The notes beneath the pieces are model-generated. The model was not told the origin of the DNA. It made no database searches and was given only the letters and a program-made list of their open reading frames with translations. The position numbers and the translations under genes are program-made. From Eublepharis macularius (lineage: Eukaryota; Chordata; Lepidosauria; Squamata; Eublepharidae): a stretch of DNA of 64,000 nt. Positions within the stretch are counted from its first letter, which is position 1; each line of letters begins with the position of its first letter. Of this stretch, positions 48,206-59,600 are shown one piece after another. Where the stretch lies: the NCBI RefSeq assembly GCF_028583425.1, contig NC_072801.1:60403766-60467765 (forward strand), given 5' to 3'.

Positions 48206-48312
48206 AATAATAAACACTGCAATCCTACAGAGTTCCTCCAGTCTAAGCCTATGGATTTCAATGGACTTTGACTGGAGTAACTCTACATAGGATTTACATT
48301 GGCACTGTAAAT
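48206..48312. mobile_element. Palindromic MITE-like repeat
   Basis: CTCCAGTCTAAGCC...ATTTCAATGG...CTGGAGTAACTCTACATAGG forms imperfect arms; a common squamate-type repeat. Confidence 0.55.
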
Positions 48313-48889
48313 AGTTGATGGTTTAGTGGTTCTTTGGTGACTCCTCTAAATCTGTCACAGGGGGTTGCTTCATCTTCTGCTAAGCAAAGGAAATATATTT
48401 TCACACGCTCCTTGAGTATTTTAGCGGAGGTAATCCCAATGCCCTATACATTCCAAATCTAGGCTCTCCTCTCTAATGAAAGAGACCCAAGCTTATCCCA
48501 TAATTGTCCAGTAGAGGGTACAATAAGCCTGTTTTATCTCTAAAAAGTCAACTGTTCAAGATCTTGGTCAGGAACTAAAAGTCAACTGATACTTAGCTGC
48601 AAAAAATCACCAAAGTCTACTTTCTGCAGAAGTTTTCTTTTGGGACACCCTAAAGGTGTCAAAAAGTGAGGGAAAGAAAAATAATTTACCATAAAATGTG
48701 TCTTATGTGTGTCAGAAAAGGCCCCTTAGCTGTGGGACACAATAGCAATTACATATCGTGCATCCCTAAATCAGTTTCAGGTTATTCCGTTTAACAGCCC
48801 ACAGGCCATACACTCTAACAAAGTTTAAGAATTAAAAACAACAGTTAAAGAAAAGCTTTCCATGTCTACAATGCAGTTTTTACAAAGGC

Positions 48890-50335
48890 TACTCAGTAAT
48901 AGTCTTCATTTTGAGGCATCAGAAATGTTCACATGCCTCAGTAGCCATTTTTTAAAGGATCTCTCTCTCTGGCTAGTTTGTGGACAGTGAAAGAAGGTAT
49001 GGGATAACAAGTCAACTTCAGCCAAAGGGCGGTTGCAGAAGCATTGATCTGATGATATCTTGAGAAAACGGCCCTTCATCTGGGCTGTCAGCAATTCATT
49101 GCAGCGTACAGCCATTTATGACCGCCTCAGTTTTAGGACTACTAGCATATTAAGATAAAGAGGCTGGTTGAACTGGGTAGGATATTTAATTCTCACGTAG
49201 AGCGGGGAGCATTTTCATGGCCCATCCTTTAGAAGGAAGTCCCAGTCTTGCTTAAGCGGCTTCTCTATAAGTAGCTCTCGTCTTTTCCCAGTTAAAGCTC
49301 TTGGGTCCCCTGGACATAATTTGTTCATTTCCGGATCCACACTTTTATTCCACCTTCACCAGCAGGGCTCTTGGGCTGCTGATTTAGTGAAGACTGGAAG
49401 ATCTTCCGAGTTTTGCAGTCTGTATTTGAAACTGACTATGGCTTTTCAGATCAGAGTTGAGATTTTTAGAAGGCCCAATTCAAGTCGTATGACTGTGGAG
49501 GATATATATGGTGGTAGAGCAAGTATTTTCTGGAAGAAAGTTAACTGGAATTTGTCGAGTTGTTTTTTTGGGCCCAGGAACCAGATCGGGGAACCATATA
49601 ATATGTGTGGTATTACAAGAGCCTTGTATGCCTTCAAAAGTGCTGGTACATATTGAGCTCCTTGAATAAAGAAGAATTTAAAGCCAGTAGAGCGAAACTG
49701 ATTTTCTGTGTAAGATGTTGAATAAGCTTGGATGAGGATAAATTCAACTGGAAGACGACTCCTAGATATCTGAATTCGTTGACCTGTTGTAATTTATATG
49801 CACCGATTTTCTATTTGTTGTTTAATCGTTTTGTTGACCTTGAGAACACCATGATTTTGGATTTGTTTTTGTTTCTCTCCAAGAGTTAATTGTTACAGCA
49901 GGCAATAAATGCTTTAATAGTTTGCTTTAGACCAACCCAGGTTCTGGAGAGCAAGACAAGGTCATCAACATATAGTAAGGTGGGCACTGGGTATTTGCCC
50001 AAGCATGGAGCGTTGGTGGAGATGCCTTGCAAGCTTGGAACAAAGTCGTTTAAATATAGGTTGAATAGGTGAGGTGCAAGAATGCCTCTTTGGATAGGTA
50101 TTTGGCTTGATATAGTTTATTTAGTTTAACACGTAACACATTTCTGGAGTAGAGGTTAATTATCAGCTTTAACAATCTCTTAGGCAGACGTGCAGCATTA
50201 AGTTTGTTCCATAGTCTTGCATGAGAGACGGCATTGAAGGCATCCTTTAGGTCGATAAATGCTGCATATAAATCAATATTATATATCATATATGCTTGTC
50301 TCTAGCTATAGTGATTGCCTTAATCTGACCACCTT
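48890..50335 (-). mobile_element. Degraded LINE reverse-transcriptase fragment
   Basis: Minus-strand pieces show AAFIDLKDAFNAVSHARLW, a YVDDLVLLS active-site box (near 49950), a thumb-like HILYGSPIWF...KILALP segment, and a C-terminal zinc-type CNRPL...HTFFHC. Several stops and shifts interrupt it. Non-LTR retrotransposon, clade not assigned. Lies just 3' of gene C. Confidence 0.8.
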
Positions 50336-50498
50336 TGTGACTGCTGTCAGTCTCTGTATTCTACTTGGTTTATATTTTTCTGTGCAGTCACATACAGAAT
50401 GTATGTGATTAGGGAAATTAGTGAACCAACCAACCTTAACACGGAACCTAAAGTTACACCAGGGCCCCCAAAATACCCATATCCTGGAGATATCCTGC

Positions 50499-50684
50499 TT
50501 ATTGGCCCTTCCTGAGTCTGTCTTTGGTCACTGATGCATAGATGCTGGACTCAGAGGGTCTATCCGAAACAGCCGCCCGCTCAGTTTTCAGGGAGTTTTG
50601 ATCAAGTATAGCATAGGTGACTTCATCATGGTGTGCTTCACAGGCAGCCCCATCACCGTCTGTGCTGTTATAAGGTTCCAGGGG
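50499..50684 (-). CDS. Gene C exon 7: tail with two ITIMs and stop
   Basis: 186 nt (61 codons plus TAA), phase 0, acceptor CTGTAG. The tail reads PLEPYNSTDG ... HHDEVTYAILDQ ... SESSIYASVTKD. VTYAIL and SIYASV both fit the ITIM rule [I/V/L/S]xYxx[L/V/I], about 22 residues apart, close to the spacing in known inhibitory leukocyte receptors. Gene B has a homologous exon ending differently. Confidence 0.85.
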   Translation of the reverse strand, partial: PLEPYNSTDGDGAACEAHHDEVTYAILDQNSLKTERAAVSDRPSESSIYASVTKDRLRKGQ

Positions 50685-53600
50685 CTACAGGAAGGAAAAA
50701 AGAAAGTTACAGCACAATCCTGCCACAGGTTTTCCCAGAGTACTTACAGCATATGAGGGTGTTTTAGAATACTGAAACATGGTCTCTAGTACACATCTTA
50801 AAACAGTTATAAGAGTCCATCAGTCAACTTAATAATAATAACTGCATGTATATACCACTCTTCCAGACAGATTAGTGCCTCACTCAATGCTGAGTAAGGT
50901 CAGTTTTGTTATTATCACCACAATATAGCTGGGGAGCTGAGAGGAGTGGTTCACCCAAGGTCACATGCTGAATTCATGGCGATACTGGGATTCAAATCAG
51001 CAGAGTGCTCAGGCACTTATCTACTATGCTGCAGCAGCTGTCCACAGAATACTGAACGATTGGAACCAATGCCGAGGCAGCTCAGACACTCAGATGTATG
51101 ACAGCACCGCTCACTGGTAGGGACGGTTACATAAACATTAATAACCATTAAGTGCTGTCATGATACAATTGAATTATGACAACCTTTCCATGGGGTTTCA
51201 AGGCAAGAGAGGAGCAGAAGTGTTTTGCCATTGCCTGCCTCTGTGTAGCGTCTTTGGACTTCCTTGCGGGTTTCACATCCAAGTACTAACCAGGGCTGAC
51301 CCTGCTTAGCTTCCAAGTTCAGAGGAGTAGATGAGCTCAGACTAGTTAGGCCTAACCATTATGTATGTGTGTGGCACCCTCAAGTCATAGCTGACTTAGG
51401 GTGACCCCTGATGGGGTTTTGATGGCAAGAGACTATCGGAGGTGGTTTGCCATTGCCTGTCTTTGCAGCCCTGGTCTTTGTTGGGGGTCTCCCATCCAGT
51501 TACTAACCAAGGCTGACCCTGCTTATTGTCTGAGATCTGACGAGATCAAGCTCATACAGTACTAAAAATTCTAGAAAGCCACTTTAAAACCAGAGAGTAA
51601 CATCAGAAGTTGCCACTTGACCACCTGAAGTGAGGTAGAGATATATCATTCCTCTACACCCATTCAAGGTAGCCTACCTAGCCTTCTAATAAAAAAAGTT
51701 GCCAAGCAGTTCTCCCACTGCTAGCTAATATTAGGACTGCCATTCCTAAGGAGGACAAATTTAAACACAGTTCTTATTGATGCTTCTGGTATTAAATTTA
51801 TCTTGTTTCCACTCTCAACTGCAGATATTAAGCAGAGAGGGCTTTCAGTATACAGATACAGAGCTAGAGTTATGCCCCTCTTGGCCTCCATACAGCATAA
51901 TGGCCAGAGATTCATTTTAATACCAGAAATTCAGATCACGTGTTACTCTCGTGTTTTATCTCTCTGGCTGTCATCAGTAACAAGGATGACTTGGAATTGA
52001 CATATTGACCTCAGGGGTGAGAATATGAGACGGCTGGCAGGAAGTTCACAATCACAGTAAGACTGTGATAAAGAGTGGCAGGTCTCTTACCATGTTTGCT
52101 GGCTGGTTTCTTTCCTTGACAGTGGAGTCTGTAGATCAGAGAGAATCCATGAAATTATTCTCCTAGTACACTGCGAATTAGAAGTCAACACAGTGCCCTC
52201 CTTCCCCATATCTTCTAATTCCCAAATGTTGATGGAAGAAGCATTTTGCTTAAGAGCTGTTATGCTACGTTTATTATAAACGTTCTGCCTGAAGACACTG
52301 GGTTACTGCAGTCTTTATAAATGAAGCCATTTTACATATAGGCTTCTTTTTTCTGTCTATTCTACTTATTTTGCCTCCTTCTGCATGGCACTTATGCAGA
52401 ACATTCACTGAAGCTCCCTGCCTCTAACCATGTACAGCTTTTGAGATTTGACAAGGCAGTGCTTACATACCACCAAGAGTATCTTGGCAACCAAAACGGC
52501 TAGAAACTTGCTTCAGTTTTTGCTTCAGTTTTTATTAAAAAAAATCTCCCCTGCAATCTCTCTCTCTCTGGCATGGTATTTTTTTGACATGGGGCAAACT
52601 TCCAGATGGGTTTTCATTTAAGAACACTTTCTTGTGGGAGCCTAGAAATGATAAACTGCCTTTGTGAGGACTGTACCGCCTCAGTTATGCATGCTTATGG
52701 GCCAAACAACTCAAGATGTTGGAGAACGTGACTGGCAATTTTGTCATGTATTTAAAGCTTGGAAAGCAACTGAGGTGTCTCAGGAATCTTTTGAGGGGTT
52801 GTAGATCAGGGCCGTGGCACTGGGAGTTCTCACCAACTATTTTCCTAAGAGCAACTACCCCACTGCTTGAGCTCCTATTAGATCTAGTAGAGTAAAAGGA
52901 TGGGCAGTTGTACCTGATATATTTTTTTCTGTACTGGTTCTCCTGCCAGTTCAGGAAGGGACATCTCTCTCAGGGAAATGGGGCCAGGCCAAAGAATCAA
53001 CTCTTGCCTGCCTCACTGCTTCAAGGTGTGTGCCCCCCTCAACTGCTTTTTGAATGTAAGTTGCCTGTTGGAAGTTTCATGTATAATTTGGCTCTGCATC
53101 TTGCCTGTGGAACATTCAGAGGCCCACTTACCCTTTCTCCTTTTCCGGTACAATACAAAGGCAAACAACAACAGGAGAAGAACCAGGAGAAGGCCTGCAG
53201 CACAGCTTGCCCATATGATTGTCAGGGGTGGTACTGTAAAATCAAGGCCGTCTTGAGTTAGAATGCTGCTAACGTTCATTTAATCACTTACAGTGTCCAA
53301 AGGCTCCCAGGAATGATCTTTATCTTTCTTCACATGTCTACTCACCTGTACTCCATAGAACTGCCCCCCTGCTCCTGAGCAGCCTGGTTCTCACCCATCC
53401 CTTAGTTTTTAACACAAGTCCTTTCCTCACCACATTTCATGATCATGACCCCTTCATGCACATGAAGAAGAAAGGTGGGGGGGACCACACCAAGGCAAAA
53501 CAAAGATAAGGAGGCAAATGGTCCAGAAGAAAAAGAATCTTTGATAGATGTACAACCCCTACATATTTTGTGTGCAGCTTCATTATGGGGAATCTTCCAG

Positions 53601-56600
53601 TTCTTTTTAGTTCCATTCCCATATATACACGTTAGCAGAGACATCACACCCCAATAACTTTGTGGATTGCCCAGAGCAAAGAGCCACCCCCTGGTCCAGC
53701 ATCCAGTGAGATGCTTCTGGGGCAGGCTCCACTGGTGGTTTTCAGAGCTACGCTGCCCCTGCACGTGGAGGTTCCATTGAGCCAACATGGGGAATAGCCA
53801 TGGGTAGACCGCTCTCCTCCACCAGATCTGTCCAATTTCTGGAAGATTCCCCCTGCTAAAGTGTATATACAGAAACAAAACAAAAAAGAATCTAGAAGAT
53901 TCCCCCTGACAAAGCTGCCCACAAAACACGTAGGGGTTGTACAAAGATTAAAGATTTGTTTTCTTCCGCATCATTTGTCTCCTTATCGTTGTTTTCCCTT
54001 CATGTGCATACAAAGGCTTAAGCTGGTTCTCTGTATGATCCCATGCCATTGAGGTATGGGTGTGAGAATGAAAGGTTTGAATGGATAACAGAAAGGTCTA
54101 TAGGTAAAGACCATGTTGGAGACATTTATTGGCTTTTAAATGATTCACTGATTGAGGGCAAAACAACATATTACATTTTATGTGAGTTCCCAGTGGGGAC
54201 TAACTGCCACACTGCAGCTGCGAATCCCAGGTGGCAAAGCACTGCAGAGGCCTGGGCTGTTTCCACATGACTTACCGGCCGACGAAATGTTCCGCAAAAC
54301 ACCTGGAAGATAGCATCTTCTCACGTGAAATTGCGCCAAGATGACGCTTTCATCCAGGAGTTTTGTGCAAAGTAGCATCTTCCTGGAGCGATTTCATGCG
54401 AGAAGACGCTATCTTCTGGGTGTTTTGTGGAACGTTTAGTCAGCTGGTAAGTCGTGTGGAAATGGCCCTGGTGTGGTTCAGGATCATGGCACAGGAGGAG
54501 TCCCTCCCCCCTGCTCTGTGGCCCCCATGGTGCTTTAACATAGAGCTGCCACCAAGGACTCACAGCTGCAATGTGGGTGTCAGGGCCTACTGGGAACTTG
54601 TGTAAAATGTAATGTATAGTTTGGCTCTGAGGAGGAAGACTAAAGGTAAATGGGAGGAAAGACATCAGATGTCCTGCCTTGCAAAAAGAATGGGATGGAA
54701 TCTGAGGAAATATGGATATAATTAATATTTATATGGAAGAGGGTTTTTATAAGTTACCGTTAAGACTGGTATTTAATGCCTCTAAAGCTTAAGCATATTT
54801 ATAATTTGGAGAATACAGAATGCTGGTACTGTCAAACTGTTGATGCAGATATTATTCATATGCTTTGGCATACCTTTCTGAGAACAAACATGATTATTTA
54901 TTAGAGATAGCATGGGTATGATTAACCAATGGAAGCTAAAGTACCTGTGTTAGGTGTCTTGAAGAACTATTTAGGACACAGTGATCTAGAATTATAGTAC
55001 CAGAGACAGTAGCAAGGATATGTGTTCCTGCTGCCTGGAAATCAAGGTGTCCTCCGTTACTAAGGGACTTGTATAAAAGGATCTGGATTGTGACATTTCT
55101 AAACAACTTAATTTATTACAAAGTGGAAATAAGACCATGTGAATTATTTCTTGTTGAGACAGATATATGAAAAGCTTCAAACCTCTTGGTACGAGCTCCA
55201 CAGGATCACTTGGCTCTGACCAGACAAAAGGCTTTTCTTTATTATTGTACTGGCAGGTATAATCAGCTGCATCCTCCATCTTTTCTATAAAGAAAGAGAA
55301 TTCTGCTCGGTCTCTACCTGGCTGTGCCAGATGTGATGTTCTCAGGACCCTGGATTTGTATAAAGAGTAGTTCAGAGCAGTTTCTGGCCCCTGGCATTCA
55401 ATGGTGACATTCAGGCCTGAGGCAAGCTGTTCCTTGGATCTCAACTTGATGGAGGGTTTCGAAAGTCTGGGATCTGGGGCAAGAAAAAACATAGTAAAGG
55501 CATGGGTGGATGTTTCCAGCCACTAAGACTGTGAACAAAAGTTGGAATGTATAGATAATGCCAAAGTGTTCTGCATTACTTATTTCATTGACAGAGTGTA
55601 TAAAGAATTAAGAACTCAATTTTGAGAAAGGATGTGAACAGGAAAATTGGTCTAGAATGCAGAAAAGAGGGATATGTTCAGGCCTCTAATGAGAGAAATG
55701 TAATGGAAAATGTGGATATAGTGTTTTGGGGTTACTTGTTCACAAAAACTCTCTGCATATCTTGGATAAAACTGACATTGTAAAATCAAACTACAAAACT
55801 GGTATCTTATTTCCAGCTTGTTTTTAAGATGCAGCTCCTCCTGTGTCCTTTAGATGAAATCACCCATTGCCCACTGGAATAGAGATGGGCACAAACAGCA
55901 ATACGAACTAAAAAACGCCAGGAACAGCCCAATCAGCTGTTCGCGAACAAGCTGTTCCTGAGGCCCCATTCTAAACGAACAGGTGGTCGTTGCAAGCCTC
56001 ATGTTCGTTGCTGTTCATTGCTGTTCATGAAGCCAGACAATCTGGCACCTGCAATCAATTCCCTTGGCAACCGGAGGCAGGGACTGCCTGAACTCTGTCT
56101 GAACTCCTGCTGTTGCCCTGGAAACCCCAATCTAAGCCCAATTTAGCTTGATAGGCAGGTCTTCCTTTCAAGTGTGGAGCTCCAAATTTGTTACAAGGAA
56201 GCAAAGAGCAGGGGGGAGGGGGGCTCCGAGCTCTGCTTTTGCAGACCGAGACAGTTGCTGCTGGCATTTTGAGAGAGAGGCAGGGAGAGTGCATTGGAGC
56301 TTGAATTTTCTTTGTGTGTGGTGGGATAGGGATCTACCTCTTCAGGTTCCAGGGCTGCTGCCAGGCTCTGGGCCAAGCTATTATTTATTACTGGTACCTT
56401 TCCTGCTGCCTGCTCAGGTCAGGTTTCTGGGAGTGGTGCGGTAGGGATCTACCCCTTCAAGTTCCAGGGCTGCTATCAGGGTCTGGGGCCAAACTATTAT
56501 TTATTATTGGTACATTTCCTGCTGTCTGCTCAGGTAGGGTTTCTGGGAGTGGTGTGGTAGGGATCATGATGGCTGGAGGAGAGCCTGCTAGCCCCCATGA

Positions 56601-59600
56601 ACAACGAACAACAAACATGTTCGTCAATGTTTGTTGTTTGTGGATGGCAATGAACAATGAACACCATGTTCATTTTTTTTCCTCCTTGTGCCCATGTCTA
56701 CTATTGAAGCAGTATGTGTTACATAGTGTTTCAAATATGTTTGAAATTAATAATGTTGGTATGAAGTCTTTGCCATAAACCAGTCCTGTTGGAACATAGA
56801 GTTAGACTGCTTTGCATTCATTATGGTTGCCTTTGCATCTGTAACTGTAAAAGTGTGGAGGAAAGCCCGTAGACATGGTTGATTATTTTTATTATAACAG
56901 ACCTTTAAATTTTGTTTGAATTGTAATCATTCTTGGTTGTAACTGGTGTCATAATTTATGACATGGGTAAAACTCATAAATAATATTTTACAGTTAGAGC
57001 ACATTGTGAATCTCACCTCAAAAGAGAAGATGAGACTTAGGAAAAATCCATGAAGACCATAGCATCATATTGCTTGGTATTTTACCCAAAATGCTAAGCA
57101 ACAAATAATATCTTTTAGTCTGTAATGTGTCACTTTAAAATATTGCTAAGAATATTTAAGCCAATGGGTTAAAATTAAACCCAAAGAGGTTTTGGCTAAA
57201 CATTAGGAAGAACTTCCTGATGGTAAAAGTGGTTGCCTGGTGGAACAGGCTTCCTCAGGAAGTAACAAACTCTCCTTTTGGGGGGAGGGTTTTAGGTAGT
57301 AGCTAAGAGCTCTGTGGCACAGAGTGGTAAGCTGCAGTCCTGCAGCCCAAGCTCTGAGTTTGATCCTGGTGGAAGGCGGGTTCAGGTAGCCAGCTCAAGG
57401 TTGACTCAGCCTTCCATCCTTCCGAGGTCGGTAAAATGAGTACCCAGTTTCCTGGGGGTAAAGTGTAGATGACTGGGGAAGGCAATGGCAAACCACCCCG
57501 TAACAAAAGTCTGCCAAGAAAACGTCCTGATGTGATGTCCCCCCATGGGTCAGTAATGACTCGGTGCTTGCACAGGGGACTACCTTTACCTTTACCTAGG
57601 TAGTAGCTAGCTGCCCATCTCTCAGTGTAACCCCATGAGCTAATTGGTTTAGCCCAGAAGGGTGGAGTCAGTATCTAGAGCTAAGCAGCTGAGAAAGGGG
57701 CCCAGTTGCTGGGGAGCTGGATAACAATTAATGTGCTCTTATCACTGTGAAGAAGGTAATCAGAAACACATGTATGTGAACAATTGTGACTAAAACTCGT
57801 GGATGTGTGTTATATTTCGTTTGGTATTATTATTGGTATATTATTATTTCAGTGTTGGAATTCCCAAGAAAAGGACAAAAGCCTGGGTTCCACGAGTGGT
57901 TTCAAAGACAATCAGTTACCTGACTGAACTTAAAAGACATTGTGGGCTTCAAGTATCTTTTTTGTTATTGTTGTTGCACCTATGAGTTTGGTTAAAAAAA
58001 TAGTTGTATTGTTCTGATTTTTTGAAAGGTTGATGTAAAGAAATTTGTTTAACTTACATTTGTATTGAAAGTTTGCTTCCTAAGACCCATACAACCCATA
58101 CAAAAGAGGTTACATCAACAGTGCTGATTCTATGCTTCAGTATGAACTAAAGGAGATCATAAGAAAGGGATGAGCCAGTGGTTGGATCTTCTGTGGCTAG
58201 GTCAGGGTAATGCTGATCGCTACTTCGGAGTCAGGAAAGAATTTTCTTGCAGGCCAGAATGAAAAGGGATCCTGAAGGCTTTTTGCCTTCCTCTGGGCAT
58301 TGAGAAGGAATCACTGGGGAAGAGAGGGGTGTGGGTGGTCGTGAATTTCCTGTGTTGTACAGAGGGTTGAACTAGAGGACCGTTTGGGTCCATTCCAGTT
58401 AGAGTTGCCAGTCTCAAGGTGGTGGTGGGATATCTCCCAGAATTACAATGGATCTCCAGGAGATCAGTTCTCCTGGAGAAAATGGCTGCTTGGGAGGGTG
58501 GAATCTATAGCATTATACCCTGTTGAGGTCCCTCCCCTTCCCAGACCCCACCAAATCCAAGCTCTGCCCTCAAATCTCTAGGTGTTTCCCAAGTGTGAGC
58601 TGGCAACCCTATGATTTTATTATTTTAAGTACATGTAAAATGAGAAACTTTTAAAAATCAAATGTACATTTTAGTCAGTATAGCTTTTCCATTTGATTTA
58701 CGGTTGCGGAAAATATCAAAGGCATTTTAATCTTATTTATGAAAATAGCATACAAGGATTGAGATAGGCCTTCACCTCTTATGTAGATATGTATTTCATC
58801 ACTGTAATCGGAACATCGTTCTCTATAGCTGTTTTCTTTGAAGCAATACACACATTTGTAGATCCCTGCATTTGACTGATTGGCATTGAAAATGGTAAAC
58901 ATAACCTCATTTTGCTCTGCCTTCTTTGCATCCTGACAGTCCCAAGAGGAACCTTTTAGTTTGCACAGAGAAAATTCGGCATGTTGTTGGCCTTCATTCT
59001 TACAATGGATGGTGATATTTCCTCCCACTATAACTCCCTCACTTGAGCGCATAGAAACTGAAGGCTTGAGATAAGGTGCTGCAAAAGAAAGAGAACGAGA
59101 GCAATATTGAGAAGATGAAGTGTCTACAACAGGGGTCCCCAATGTGATGCCCATGGGCCCCACTGTGCCCACCGAAACCTTTGCTGCTGCCTGCCAAGTG
59201 TTTTTAGAAAGTAGGTGGGGCAAGTTGGGGCTTCTGCCAAGCATGGTTTCTGATTGGCCATTGGAGATTTTATTGGCTATGCAGATTTCTAAAAACATTG
59301 CTTTGGCAGAAGCTGCTTCCACAGCACAAGAATCTTTACTGGATGACTGAAGGTAAGGTGTAGCAGCCATTTTGTGGTTGGCTCTGCCTCCTGCAGCAGC
59401 CATTTCGTGGCAGCCATTTGTAGCTGCACTCACCACACAGTGTCAGAACCCTAAGGCTGGGTCAACCACAAAATGTCAGGAAGTGAGGTTATGCATAACT
59501 TCAAAAGCAATATTTAAGGCAGAAGCTCTATTTAACATGATGCCTTTTAAAATGTTGTTAAAACAAAATATTGTTTTAAAGCTTTGGTTTTTTGCCTATA

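Noticed and set aside
48890-50335. YVDD box taken as a retroviral reverse transcriptase
   Set aside because: Flanking motifs (AFIDLKDAFNAVSH, ILYGSPIWF, terminal Cys/His) fit a non-LTR LINE, and no LTRs frame it.
57303-57597. tRNA gene
   Set aside because: A- and B-box-like blocks are present but no cloverleaf closes, and a second copy with the same long body shows it is a SINE.
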